Of a stretch of 64,000 bases of DNA, positions 51,561 through 60,963 are shown in pieces; the stretch's first letter is position 1; each line of letters opens with the position of its first letter. The DNA is from Clostridiaceae bacterium (GTDB taxonomy: Bacteria > Bacillota > Clostridia > Christensenellales > CAG-917). The position numbers were made by a program, and so were the translations under genes. The notes beneath the pieces are model-generated. The model ran no database searches and had not been told where the DNA came from. It saw only the letters and a list, made by a program, of their open reading frames with translations. The DNA is taken from NCBI GenBank assembly GCA_031289315.1, contig JAITPR010000031.1, forward strand, positions 32,452-96,451, in the 5' to 3' direction.

Positions 51561-54500
51561 ATGAATGTAAAGAAAAAACGTAAGATTATCGTATTCGTGT
51601 TACTGGCGCTTATGCTAGTAGCATCAATTATGTTGCTCGCCGCTTGCAACCCAGAGCCGGAAGCGGAACCGGAAGACCCGGCGACGGAAGAAGTCGTTGA
51701 GGATACGCTCCGCATTAAGAACTCCGATTTTTCGAGAAGTACCAGTGATGAAGGGAGTTATCCGTACGTGCCGACCAGTTGGAATGGTGTCGACCAGTCC
51801 TCCTCACTTCTTCCGCAGTACTCCACGGGCGGTATCGTAGCCGGTATCGTCAACATCAACGATGCGGTGTACGAGGCGAACAAGTCGAAATGGAACAATC
51901 TTCCTAAGCCCTCCGTGAACGGCAGTACCGACGACGAGAACATGCTGATGATTTACAACAGTGAGCCGTCGGCATACGCATACAACTCCACCTCCTTTCA
52001 AGTGACGGCGGGTGCGGTGTATAAGATTACCGTTGACGTGCTGACCAAAAACCTTACCGGTAACGCGCAGCTAGAGGAGTCCGCGCAGAAGTACGGCGCA
52101 CGCATTTATGTTTCCTCCTCCACGTATTTGGAATTCAAGCAGATAAACACTAACGAGCAGTGGAGAACATATACCTTCTATGTCGCCGGCAACGTCGTCA
52201 ACGCCACTTCAATTACCTTGCAGTTGGCGTTAGGCACAGGTACCTCCGAAACGGCTGAGGGCTTAACCGCCGGATATGCGTTCTTTGACAACATCACGGT
52301 TACGGAAACGATTAACATAAGCGAGTTCCAAACCGCCGAAAGAAATCAAACCACGGATAATGACGCCGCGCCCGTACGCACCGCCACCTTGCGCGGAAAC
52401 AACAACGGCGAATTTAACTTCGGCAGCACGAACTCCGTCGCAAGCTATCCCTCTCTTTGGACCGGCAAGCTAGGCGGCGACGACAGCAACAGCGACGATA
52501 AAGCGCCCTCAGACAGCGGCGTGTCCAGAAAGTACGGCACATTCGACGCGACTAAGTGGGCGGATAACCGCAGAAACTATGGCAATTCGTGGTATGATTT
52601 TGATAAAACTACCGATGACGGCGGAACGGATACTTACTCCCGCGTTACAAAGGATGCCGGCACGGAGTACTTGACGGAAGAGTTCGCAGTTCCTACTGGT
52701 TCCTTTGGGAACAACGCTTACATGCTGTATCAAGCGCGTATGTCGGCTCAAGCGCTCTATTCCAACAATTCTATAGTTGTGGAGCGCGGCAAGTGGTATG
52801 CGATTTCCCTGTGGATTTACACGAAGCACATCTACGGTGCCGGCGTGTCCATAGTTTTGAAGGGCGGCAAGGAGGATATCAAAATCGAAGGTATTTCCGA
52901 AACACCCAACCACAGCGATATAGGAAACAACGATACCAACGGTTGGGAGCAATTTACTTTTTGGATTTCCGGCAATCAACACCGCAATATGACTTATACG
53001 ATTGAGGTTTGGTTGGGTACCGGCGGCAAAGCCGATAACGAGCTTGTTCCCGCACCCGATGCGTCGGCTTATACCTCCGACCCGAGTGATCCGAACTATC
53101 TTAAGGACTACGAGTACAAGTACGTCGAAGCGAACGGACAACCCGAAGACTATATGAATTGGCAGTGGAAAAGCGCCGTCAATTCCATAAGCAACGCGCC
53201 TGAACGCGAATACTTTGAAACCTACAAATCCACCGGTACATTCTCGTCCGGTTGGGTGTTCGTGGACAACGTGACGTTGACCGAATACAACGACGTGGCG
53301 CTTTTCGAACAAGCTAGAGATGACGCAAAGACCTCTACCGGCGACGAACACAACAATGTCGCGGAATTGTATTCTTTAGGCAACACACTCATTGAAAACG
53401 GTTCTTTCAGCGAGACGGATACCACCGGTACCGGCGGACTTCCCGCACCTACGGATTGGAAGGTCATTTCCGATGACGATAAAAACGAAGCCTTGGAAGG
53501 CGTGGACATCACAAAGGTTAAATCCGGCGTGGTGAATACGGCGGATACAAACGGCGACTACTTCGCGGACGACATATGGACGTATACGGAAAAGAACCCG
53601 AAGACGCCGTACGAGTATATAGAAACACATTCGGGCGGCACCACGTCTTCCGTGTTCAACGTGCTTATGATAGACAGTCGCGAAAAGGATGCGGCGTACA
53701 AGTATCAAAGCAACGACTTTGCGTTGGTAAAGAACGGATATTACAGACTGTCCGTTTGGGTTAAGACCTCCGATATAAAGACGACGGCGGGTATAGGCGC
53801 TTATCTTTATAAGAAAGACCCTGGCGGCGATGCGAAAAAGGATACACTGTTGTCCAGTTTCACCAAAATAAACAACACGACCTTGAGCGGCGAAGACAAA
53901 GTTGAATACACGAACGTACGCACCAACGATTGGATTGAGCTTGTGTTTAAAATTCAAGCGGATACCATAAAGGACGCGTCGGCGTATATAGTCTTAGAAG
54001 CCGGCAGCGGTACACGCGGCACTCCGGAAACGCTCTCCGACGGCGTGGCGTTCTTCGCCTACCCCAACTTAGAGAAGATAACCGTTACAGATTACGACGG
54101 CATAACCACCGGCACGTATACGAAGTCCCTTACCGTCACATTTGATGACAGCGTGACCTCCAACACCTTTACGAACGGAGCCTTCAACAACCTTGATATT
54201 AAGAATACCAAAGGCTTAGGCGACGACGGAAAGCAAACAGGTTTGGACGACGGCAAGGTGACGAAGGACTTCGGTAAGCCGAAAAACTTCTCCATTACCG
54301 ACACCAAACCCGGTGCCGACCAACTGCTTGCCGGTGTCGTCGATACGTCGAACGCCGACCTTTTAACCAATTTGGGCTTGACGACGGCTTTAGCCGGCGT
54401 GTACGACGAATGGCAAACATCGCTTGCCACTCAAACCGTAAGCGGTTCCCCCAACCTACTTATGCTAAGCAGCGTCGACAAAGAATTGGCGGGCGGCGGA

Positions 54501-55940
54501 ACCGAACCTCAACCGATAGCGGCGGGCTTTAAGTCGGACGCCTTCTCACTTTCCGCATCGACATACTACAAGCTTTCCGTTTGGGTGAAGACCTTCGGAA
54601 ACGACACAAAGGCAAGCGTCATACTGGGCAGTGAGAACCCATCCAATACGGAAGGCGTGGACCCGTGGTTCATAGACATCAACACCAATAAGAGTAGCAC
54701 CGAATCCGTTTGGACGCAGTATATATTCTATATAGAGGTGGGGCTTAACAGTGTGTCCAACGCAACGCTGTCGCTGTGGTTGGGTACCGACTATCAGGCG
54801 GTTTCCGCAGTATTGGACGGCGCGGCAATCAAGCCTACCCCCGAAAACACCAAATCTACCGGCACCGCGCTTTTCGACTCCGTAGAACTGGAAACCATAA
54901 CTCAACGCGATTATGAGCTAGCCTCCACACCGCAAGGCGGACCCGCTAAGAAAATCTCTTACTTTACGGACAGCTTCGACACCGTCGCTGAAAACGACAT
55001 GGTGAGAACCTCCGTTGTTGCCCCGACTAAGTGGACGGGACAAACCGCCGTGACTAGCCTTAGTTCCGCCGATACCGTTGCCGGCGTCGCGGATACAAGA
55101 TACGTGGAAATCGACAACGTATTCGGATTAAAGGAAGAAAACTTCGTCGACAATACTGAAATCGGCGACGCGGAGAAAGCAAGTCAAATTTCCGACTCCA
55201 AAATTTCTCCGGAGGCGTTGGCGGCAAAAACGGGCAATAAGCTGTTGGTAATTAACAATATAAAACCGTCCGCGTATTCCTACACGTCGAACAGCTATTC
55301 ATTTACCGCTACCGCTTACTACAAGGTCAGCTTGTGGATTAAAACCGCAAAAATAGCCGATGAGCAAGGCGCATTTATAGAGTTGTATCTTAACAGCGAC
55401 AGTACTATGCGTTTCACCGGCATCAATACCGACGAGTGGAAGGAATATACCTTCTATGTGAAGACGGCGGAAAACTCCGTTTCGCCCACGGTTAAGGTAG
55501 GATTAGGAGAGTTTATCTCCGATGACGACCCGTCGGGACTTGTTTCCGGCTATCTCATGGTCGACGACGTACGCATAGACAAGATAACTAAAACACAATA
55601 CGGCGACCTGTTCACGGAAACGGACGACGGCGGCGAAAAGTTTAACCTTGACGAGAACTTCAATCAAGTGCTTGCCCTGGAGTCCACCAGCAGTATTAGT
55701 GACGGAACGGAAGAAGAAACCGGAGACGAGGTTGGCACTCCCCGCGAATATACGTGGCTTTGGATTTCCTCCATCGTGTTCGGCGCAGTAATTATTATCG
55801 TCGTTGTGGTATACTTCATAAAGAAGTACCGCAAGCCTAGAAAGAAGGACGTCGAAGCCGAACCCTCTTACAGCAAGGACGCGGACGGTGCTCTTACGCT
55901 CGGAGCAAAGGAAGAGAAGTATAACGAGTTCAAGGACTAA
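51561..55940 (+). CDS. Large surface lipoprotein with five repeated jelly-roll-like modules and a C-terminal membrane anchor
   Basis: A 1,459-residue exported protein. The ATG at 51561 follows AGGAAAAG; it gives a positive N-terminus (KKKRK), a hydrophobic core and the lipobox L26-A-A-C29. Five modules of about 200-300 residues follow. Each begins with an NGxF...PxxW-like segment (near nt 51721, 52405, 53398, 54175, 54961) and later has a YYKxSVWVKT strand (near nt 52018, 52796, 53740, 54566, 55318), a pattern resembling carbohydrate-binding jelly-roll domains. Near the C-terminus a single membrane helix (WISSIVFGAVIIIVVVVYF) is followed by a basic, then acidic, cytoplasmic tail. Having both anchors is unusual. 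Likely glycan binding at the cell surface; no catalytic motif seen. Confidence 0.88.
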   Translation: MNVKKKRKIIVFVLLALMLVASIMLLAACNPEPEAEPEDPATEEVVEDTLRIKNSDFSRSTSDEGSYPYVPTSWNGVDQSSSLLPQYSTGGIVAGIVNINDAVYEANKSKWNNLPKPSVNGSTDDENMLMIYNSEPSAYAYNSTSFQVTAGAVYKITVDVLTKNLTGNAQLEESAQKYGARIYVSSSTYLEFKQINTNEQWRTYTFYVAGNVVNATSITLQLALGTGTSETAEGLTAGYAFFDNITVTETINISEFQTAERNQTTDNDAAPVRTATLRGNNNGEFNFGSTNSVASYPSLWTGKLGGDDSNSDDKAPSDSGVSRKYGTFDATKWADNRRNYGNSWYDFDKTTDDGGTDTYSRVTKDAGTEYLTEEFAVPTGSFGNNAYMLYQARMSAQALYSNNSIVVERGKWYAISLWIYTKHIYGAGVSIVLKGGKEDIKIEGISETPNHSDIGNNDTNGWEQFTFWISGNQHRNMTYTIEVWLGTGGKADNELVPAPDASAYTSDPSDPNYLKDYEYKYVEANGQPEDYMNWQWKSAVNSISNAPEREYFETYKSTGTFSSGWVFVDNVTLTEYNDVALFEQARDDAKTSTGDEHNNVAELYSLGNTLIENGSFSETDTTGTGGLPAPTDWKVISDDDKNEALEGVDITKVKSGVVNTADTNGDYFADDIWTYTEKNPKTPYEYIETHSGGTTSSVFNVLMIDSREKDAAYKYQSNDFALVKNGYYRLSVWVKTSDIKTTAGIGAYLYKKDPGGDAKKDTLLSSFTKINNTTLSGEDKVEYTNVRTNDWIELVFKIQADTIKDASAYIVLEAGSGTRGTPETLSDGVAFFAYPNLEKITVTDYDGITTGTYTKSLTVTFDDSVTSNTFTNGAFNNLDIKNTKGLGDDGKQTGLDDGKVTKDFGKPKNFSITDTKPGADQLLAGVVDTSNADLLTNLGLTTALAGVYDEWQTSLATQTVSGSPNLLMLSSVDKELAGGGTEPQPIAAGFKSDAFSLSASTYYKLSVWVKTFGNDTKASVILGSENPSNTEGVDPWFIDINTNKSSTESVWTQYIFYIEVGLNSVSNATLSLWLGTDYQAVSAVLDGAAIKPTPENTKSTGTALFDSVELETITQRDYELASTPQGGPAKKISYFTDSFDTVAENDMVRTSVVAPTKWTGQTAVTSLSSADTVAGVADTRYVEIDNVFGLKEENFVDNTEIGDAEKASQISDSKISPEALAAKTGNKLLVINNIKPSAYSYTSNSYSFTATAYYKVSLWIKTAKIADEQGAFIELYLNSDSTMRFTGINTDEWKEYTFYVKTAENSVSPTVKVGLGEFISDDDPSGLVSGYLMVDDVRIDKITKTQYGDLFTETDDGGEKFNLDENFNQVLALESTSSISDGTEEETGDEVGTPREYTWLWISSIVFGAVIIIVVVVYFIKKYRKPRKKDVEAEPSYSKDADGALTLGAKEEKYNEFKD

Positions 55941-55986
55941 ACGCTTGCAAAAGCGCAGTAAGCAAATAAGCGATTTAACGTCTTGA

Positions 55987-56021
55987 AAAACGCCCTCTTG
56001 CGTCTCGCAAGAGGGCGTTTT
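55987..56021. terminator. Strong intrinsic terminator after the surface lipoprotein
   Basis: AAAACGCCCTCTTGC (55987-56001) pairs perfectly with GCAAGAGGGCGTTTT (56007-56021) around GTCTC. Confidence 0.9.
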
Positions 56022-56040
56022 GGACTAAACTATATAATAA

Positions 56041-56215
56041 GGGAGTGGACAATTCGCGGTTATGACTTGCTACTCAAGAAAATCTTTTCGGCTCTTTTGG
56101 GTCTAAAACCGTCTGAAAAGCTCGTCCGTAGCGGTGCTACGCTTTGTGCTTTCAGACAATTTTATCCTTAAAAATAGCCTGAAAATATTTTGTCACCGCG
56201 GATTTATCCACTCCC
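56041..56215. mobile_element. Complete MITE-like palindromic element, 175 bp, with 8-bp target duplication
   Basis: Ends GGGAGTGG and CCACTCCC are perfect inverted repeats and continue as GACAATTCGCGG against CCGCGGATTTATC. TATAATAA occurs directly on both sides (56033-56040, 56216-56223). The interior holds a nested hairpin (GTCTGAAAAGC with GCTTTCAGAC) and AAGAAAATCTTTTCGGCTC, also seen in the copy at 61770. No transposase is encoded, so it would need one in trans. Confidence 0.85.
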
Positions 56216-56282
56216 TATAATAACGGGACAACCGTATATTCTATTCGTTTGCCCTATAATAAAAAGCATTTAATATAAAGTA

Positions 56283-56311
56283 TTGCGCGCGGGTGTTGTT
56301 TGTGGTAGAAT
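56283..56311 (+). promoter_or_regulatory. rnf operon promoter
   Basis: TTGCGC (56283-56288), 17 bp, TAGAAT (56306-56311). Leader of about 105 bases before rnfC. Confidence 0.6.
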
Positions 56312-56423
56312 AATTACAAACACGGAAAAATAAGCGGGTCGGGTTTACTCGGGATTGCCGCCTTACGTTTCCGTAAACGGTGAGCGCCGCTTTGTGGCTT
56401 TGCGCGCTACTCAAGGAAAGTAT

Positions 56424-57734
56424 ATGCCTAAAGAGAAAATAAGAACATTCAGACGGGGAATACACCCGCTTTCGCACAAGGCGCAAACGGAAAACGAGTC
56501 GTTGCGTGAGTTGAGTACGCCGGAGCTTCTCAACATAAATGTGGCGCAACATTTGGGTGCGCCGGCGGTACCTACGGTTAAAGAGGGCGACCGTGTAGCG
56601 GAGGGGACGTTGATTGCGGAGGCAAACGGTTTTGTTTCCGCCAACGTGCATTCATCCGTGTCGGGTACTGTCAAAAAAATAGTTTCTTTTCCGGGAGCAA
56701 ACGGGCTTTTGGCTAAACATATCGTGATAGAAAACGACGGGCTTTACGAAAACGAGCTTATGCCGGCGTTGGAAAATCCTACCAAAGAGGACATAATCGC
56801 GCGGATTAAGGCGGCGGGCATCGTCGGAATGGGAGGCGCGACCTTCCCGGCACACGTCAAGCTTGCGCCCAAAAATCCCATTGATACCGTGTTGATAAAT
56901 GCCGCCGAGTGTGAGCCTTATATCACTTGCGACTATAGGCTGTTGTTGGATTATCCCGGCGACTTCTTAAACGGCGCGGAGCTATTGCGACAAGCGGCGG
57001 ATGCAAAGACCGTACTGATTTGCATAGAGGTAAATAAACCTGCTGCGGTCAAAAAAATAAGCGGTCTTTTGCAGACGGACGACATAAAGGTGGTACCCTT
57101 AAAGGTGAAGTATCCGCAAGGCGCGGAAAAACAGCTGATATATGCGGCTACTAGAAGACGCGTGCCGTGCGGCGGTTTACCCGCGGACGTAGGGGTAATG
57201 GTATTTAACGCGCATACGGCGTATTCCGCCGCGCGCGCCGTATATAACGGTGAAGCGTGTACCAGACGTATCATGACGGTTGCCGGCGGCGGCATTGAAA
57301 AAGCCGGTAATTATTGGGTGCGCATAGGCGTTCCCTATCAGCATATTTTTGACGAATTGCACGGCGGGTGCGACATTTCCTCCGTAGCTAAGGTTTTGAG
57401 CGGCGGTCCTATGATGGGCATAGCGCAACCCAATTTAAAGGCATCGGTCACAAAGGGTAGCTCCGCGCTGCTGTTTTTGACGGAGAAGCAGACAGAACGC
57501 GCCAAAATGACGGCTTGTATCAACTGCGCGTGTTGCGCTACCGGTTGTCCCATGAACCTCATGCCTATGAAGTTCGAAGCGGCGGCAAAAAGCGGCGACT
57601 TTGCGCTTGCGAAAAGGTTGGGAGTAATGAACTGTTTGGAGTGCGGCGTATGCACGTACAACTGTCCTGCCAAGCGTCCGCTCATACAGTCTATAAGGTT
57701 GGCTAAAAAGACAATCCGCGAAAAAAAATTGTAA
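56424..57734 (+). CDS. rnfC: Rnf complex subunit C
   Basis: Peripheral subunit that binds NADH and FMN and passes electrons through two [4Fe-4S] clusters. In 436 residues the NADH/FMN site shows GMGGATFPAHVK (about 133-144) and NAAECEPYITCD (about 157); clusters lie at CINCACCATGCP (about 365) and CLECGVCTYNCP (about 403). The ATG at 56424 follows AAGGAAAG; the frame opening at 56355 adds unrelated residues. First gene of rnfCDGEAB, the usual clostridial order. Confidence 0.96.
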   Translation: MPKEKIRTFRRGIHPLSHKAQTENESLRELSTPELLNINVAQHLGAPAVPTVKEGDRVAEGTLIAEANGFVSANVHSSVSGTVKKIVSFPGANGLLAKHIVIENDGLYENELMPALENPTKEDIIARIKAAGIVGMGGATFPAHVKLAPKNPIDTVLINAAECEPYITCDYRLLLDYPGDFLNGAELLRQAADAKTVLICIEVNKPAAVKKISGLLQTDDIKVVPLKVKYPQGAEKQLIYAATRRRVPCGGLPADVGVMVFNAHTAYSAARAVYNGEACTRRIMTVAGGGIEKAGNYWVRIGVPYQHIFDELHGGCDISSVAKVLSGGPMMGIAQPNLKASVTKGSSALLFLTEKQTERAKMTACINCACCATGCPMNLMPMKFEAAAKSGDFALAKRLGVMNCLECGVCTYNCPAKRPLIQSIRLAKKTIREKKL

Positions 57735-57800
57735 AGGGTTAATTGCTTTGTGCGGGCTTTAGCCGGCAAGGGCAATTTATATAACGGTTCGGGTATTTAT

Positions 57801-58817
57801 ATGAAGAATTTAACGGTTTCGACCTCTCCGCACGTATCGTCGCCCAAAACCACGCGCAGCTTAATGCTCGACGTGATTATAGCGCTTGCCGCGCCGCTTT
57901 TGGCTTCGATATTAATATACGGATTTTACCCATTGTTTTTAACCGCGTTAAGCGTGGGTTCCGCCGTGTTGACGGAATATATTATTTGTAAAATCCGCAA
58001 TATAGAAAATACCGTGACGGATCTCTCCGCCGTGGTTACGGGTATGATTTTGGGGCTTTGCTTGCCGCCGGTCGTACCGTTTTACGTACCTATCGTCGGC
58101 GCGGTGTTCGCCGTAGCCATAGTAAAAATGCTTTTCGGCGGCATAGGACGCAACTTCGCCAATCCCGCCGCGACGGCGCGTATTTTCCTCATGCTTTCGT
58201 GGACGGGAATAATGACGGCATATGCCGCTCCAATAGACTTAGGCGCGGGCGCGGAAGCCCTCTTCGGCTATTTCAGATACGGCGTAAGCTTAGACATCTC
58301 CGCGATAACCACGGCTACACCGCTTGCTTCATACGCCGCGGCGCCCAAAAACCTCAATCTCCTAAATATGTTTTTAGGGAATATCGGCGGTTCTGCCGGG
58401 GAGGTCAGTGCCGTAGCCGTTTTGATAGGCGGTGCGTATTTGGGAATACGGCGCGTCATAGACATAAAAATCCCTTTAATTTACATCGGTACGGCGATGC
58501 TGTTTACGCTCATTTTTTACGGCAATATCTCATATGTGTTGCCGGGCGTATTATCGGGCGGGTTGCTTTTCGGCGCGGTTTTTATGGCGACGGACTATTC
58601 CACTTCGCCGAATACCGTTTTAGGTACCGTGATTTATGCGGCGGGCATGGGCTTAATTACCATACTCATACGGCGGTTCGGAACCTTGCCGGAGGGCGTA
58701 TCTTTGGCTATTTTGCTGATGAATATCGTGACGCCGCTGTTGGATAAATACATAAATCCGAAGCCGTTCGGATATGTAAAGCCTCCGAAAACTAAAAAGA
58801 AAAAAATTACCGGCTAG
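57801..58817 (+). CDS. rnfD: Rnf complex subunit D
   Basis: Integral membrane subunit with about eight to ten helices and a covalently bound FMN, part of the ion path. The FMN attachment threonine is T173 in ITTATPLA. GRNFANPAATARIF near 115 and the ATDYSTSPNT segment near 262 are family signatures. The ATG at 57801 (MKNLTVSTSPHV) is preferred to a start at 57750; its ribosome site is weak. 338 residues, a normal length. Confidence 0.95.
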   Translation: MKNLTVSTSPHVSSPKTTRSLMLDVIIALAAPLLASILIYGFYPLFLTALSVGSAVLTEYIICKIRNIENTVTDLSAVVTGMILGLCLPPVVPFYVPIVGAVFAVAIVKMLFGGIGRNFANPAATARIFLMLSWTGIMTAYAAPIDLGAGAEALFGYFRYGVSLDISAITTATPLASYAAAPKNLNLLNMFLGNIGGSAGEVSAVAVLIGGAYLGIRRVIDIKIPLIYIGTAMLFTLIFYGNISYVLPGVLSGGLLFGAVFMATDYSTSPNTVLGTVIYAAGMGLITILIRRFGTLPEGVSLAILLMNIVTPLLDKYINPKPFGYVKPPKTKKKKITG

Positions 58818-58889
58818 GTACCCGAAATAACATTTCCGCGGGTTGCCTGCGCTATAGCGGCGCTAAAGGATAAAAGAGAGGAAGCTATT

Positions 58890-59639
58890 ATGAAAACGGA
58901 AAATAAACCGGAGGCGGAAATTCTAGGCTTTGAAGCGGAAGGCTTCGTGCAGGAGTCGGAAGGTCTTGCTTCGGAATCGGAAGCGCAGGAAGCGGAAGGT
59001 CTTGCTTTGGGAGCGGAAGGTACCGCGACGGGAAGTCCGGCAAGGAAGCGGCGCACGCTTAGCGCCGATACGCGCGGCATACTTAAAATAATAATAGTAC
59101 TGGCGACTATAGCCGCGGTTGCGGGGCTTGTCCTTGGGGTTGTTCACGCGTTTACGGAGGTAGACGAGAACGCCGCGATATTGTCAAAGCTTACCGACAC
59201 GTTTCCGGGGGAAACCTTCACGGAGAATACGGCGCTTGTGTTTAACGACGCGTCGGTCAAGGACGGAAGTGTGAAAAAGGTATTTAAATCGGAGAGCGGC
59301 GCGTACGCTTACCTTGCGGCGGGAAAGGGATACGGCGGCGACGTACAGCTATTTATCTTAGTCGAACATAACATAATAACTAAAATAGCCGTATATAAAG
59401 CGTCGGAAACTCCGGGATTGGGCGATAAGGTGCTAAAGCAAGGCACTATGGCGGCGCAGTTTATCGGCGTAGATATTTCCGAACTTACGGCTTTCAAGCT
59501 ATCCGGCGGCGGCAACCCGGCAAACGGCGAGGTGACGGGAGTAACCGGTTCCACCTTTACGTCTAACGGCGTTGTGCGTGCGGTAAACGCGGCGGTATAT
59601 TGCCACAACAAAATAATCAACCGGGAGGCGGGGCAATGA
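58890..59639 (+). CDS. rnfG: Rnf complex subunit G with acidic N-terminal extension
   Basis: Membrane-anchored flavoprotein with covalent FMN at T222 in TGSTFTSNGVV. The membrane helix is at about 66-86 (IIIVLATIAAVAGLVLGVVH). Before it lies an unusual acidic stretch of about 50 residues with repeated EAEG/ESEG units (residues 8-50), which standard RnfG lacks. At the DNA level the units GGAAGCGGAAGGTCTTGCTT repeat, so the extension grew by slippage or duplication. It would face the cytoplasm. AGAGAGGAAG precedes the ATG, so the start is well supported. 249 residues. Confidence 0.94.
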   Translation: MKTENKPEAEILGFEAEGFVQESEGLASESEAQEAEGLALGAEGTATGSPARKRRTLSADTRGILKIIIVLATIAAVAGLVLGVVHAFTEVDENAAILSKLTDTFPGETFTENTALVFNDASVKDGSVKKVFKSESGAYAYLAAGKGYGGDVQLFILVEHNIITKIAVYKASETPGLGDKVLKQGTMAAQFIGVDISELTAFKLSGGGNPANGEVTGVTGSTFTSNGVVRAVNAAVYCHNKIINREAGQ

Positions 59640-60346
59640 AAGGCAACTTTTCCGAAAAATTAGATACCTTGACTAACGGTGTCGTCAAGTCGAACCCGGT
59701 GTTCCGGTTGGTATTGGGTACGTGTCCTACGCTAGCGCTCACCACGGGCGCGATGAACGGCATCTACATGGGATTAAGCACCATGTTTTGCTTAATCCTA
59801 TCCAACGTCATTATATCCGCGCTCCGCAAGGTGATACCGGCAAAGGTGCGTATTCCGTGCTACATAGTAATAATAGCCACGTTGGTTACACTCATGCAGA
59901 TGATAATAGCGCGGTTCCTGCCGGACATAAACGAAATTTTAGGTCTGTACCTGCCGCTTATCGTCGTCAACTGTATAATCCTAGGGCGTGCAGAGGCGTT
60001 TGCGTCCTCTAATACACCCGTCAATTCCGCGCTTGACGCCGTTGGAATGGGCGTAGGCTTTACGCTCAGTCTTACACTCATGGGCATGGTAAGAGAGTTT
60101 ATCGGAGCGGGCGCACTGTTCGGCGTAGAGCTTGGAAACATGCCGGACGGCGCATTAACGGTGTTCATTCTCCCTGCGGGCGGGTTTTTGGTATACGGGC
60201 TTATGATGGCGGCGTTTAACGCAATCTACGCGCGCTACGAAAGCCGCAAGTCCGCGCGCAACACGTCGCCCTCGTCAAGAAATCCCATAGAGAAGGTCGA
60301 CTTAGCCGGCGGCAACGCGGATTCCGCGGGCTGTCACAGCTTATAA
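59636..60346 (+). CDS. rnfE: Rnf complex subunit E
   Basis: Integral membrane subunit with six helices, forming with RnfA the core that holds the membrane iron-sulfur cluster. 236 residues; LGTCPTLALTT and LIVVNCIILGRAEAFA contain the conserved cluster cysteines. The start overlaps the rnfG stop as ATGA, with GGGAGGCGG upstream, so the genes are translationally coupled. The C-terminal 40 residues are polar and Ser/Arg/Asn-rich. Confidence 0.95.
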   Translation: MKGNFSEKLDTLTNGVVKSNPVFRLVLGTCPTLALTTGAMNGIYMGLSTMFCLILSNVIISALRKVIPAKVRIPCYIVIIATLVTLMQMIIARFLPDINEILGLYLPLIVVNCIILGRAEAFASSNTPVNSALDAVGMGVGFTLSLTLMGMVREFIGAGALFGVELGNMPDGALTVFILPAGGFLVYGLMMAAFNAIYARYESRKSARNTSPSSRNPIEKVDLAGGNADSAGCHSL

Positions 60347-60362
60347 AAAGGAGGTATGACAA

Positions 60363-60947
60363 ATGAATTTCACGCAATATCTTCTTATTATAGTTTCCGG
60401 CATCTTTGTGAACAACTTCGTATTGTCGCAATTCTTGGGAATATGCCCGTTTTTGGGCGTTTCAAGAAAAACCGATACCGCCGTCGGTATGGGGCTTGCC
60501 GTCATATTCGTAATGGGCGTGGCGTCGCTGTTCACCTTTATAGTACAGAAGTATGTACTCGTGCCGTTGCATATCGAGTATCTGCAAACGATAGCGTTTA
60601 TATTGGTAATAGCCGCGTTCGTGCAAATAGTGGAAATGGTGTTGAAGAAATTCAGCCCCGGTCTGTACGGCGCTTTGGGGGTGTACCTTCCCTTAATTAC
60701 CACTAACTGCGCCGTCTTAGGCGTGGCGATAGTAAACGCCGGTCAACCGTCCTACACGGTGCTTGCGGCGTTTATCAACGGCGTGTTTTCCGGGGTAGGC
60801 TTCATGCTTGCGATAGTGCTTTTGGCGGGTGTCCGCGAAAGGCTGGAGTCGGCGGACGTTCCTAAAGCCTTTAAAGGCTTTCCGATAACATTAGCGGCGG
60901 CATCAATAATAAGTATGGCGTTCGTCGCCTTTGCCGGAATGGTTTAG
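60363..60947 (+). CDS. rnfA: Rnf complex subunit A
   Basis: Integral membrane subunit of 194 residues and six helices, homologous to RnfE in inverted topology. FVLSQFLGICPFLGVS and LPLITTNCAVLGVA carry the conserved cysteines. AAAAGGAGG precedes the ATG. Normal length and order. Confidence 0.96.
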   Translation: MNFTQYLLIIVSGIFVNNFVLSQFLGICPFLGVSRKTDTAVGMGLAVIFVMGVASLFTFIVQKYVLVPLHIEYLQTIAFILVIAAFVQIVEMVLKKFSPGLYGALGVYLPLITTNCAVLGVAIVNAGQPSYTVLAAFINGVFSGVGFMLAIVLLAGVRERLESADVPKAFKGFPITLAAASIISMAFVAFAGMV

Positions 60948-60963
60948 AAAGGAGAGAAAAAAT

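Larger units (their letters stand above)
55941..56423. other. 483-bp gap between lipoprotein and rnf operon
   Basis: Contains the lipoprotein terminator, a complete 175-bp MITE-like element and the rnf promoter, in that order. The rnf leader has a small CGTTTCCGTAAACG hairpin near 56370. A small frame from 55983 only reads the terminator and element. Confidence 0.7.

Noticed and set aside
52509..53351. Minus-strand open frame of 280 codons under the surface lipoprotein
   Set aside because: It is antisense to a clearly coding frame with lipobox and repeats, has no ribosome site and no recognisable domain.
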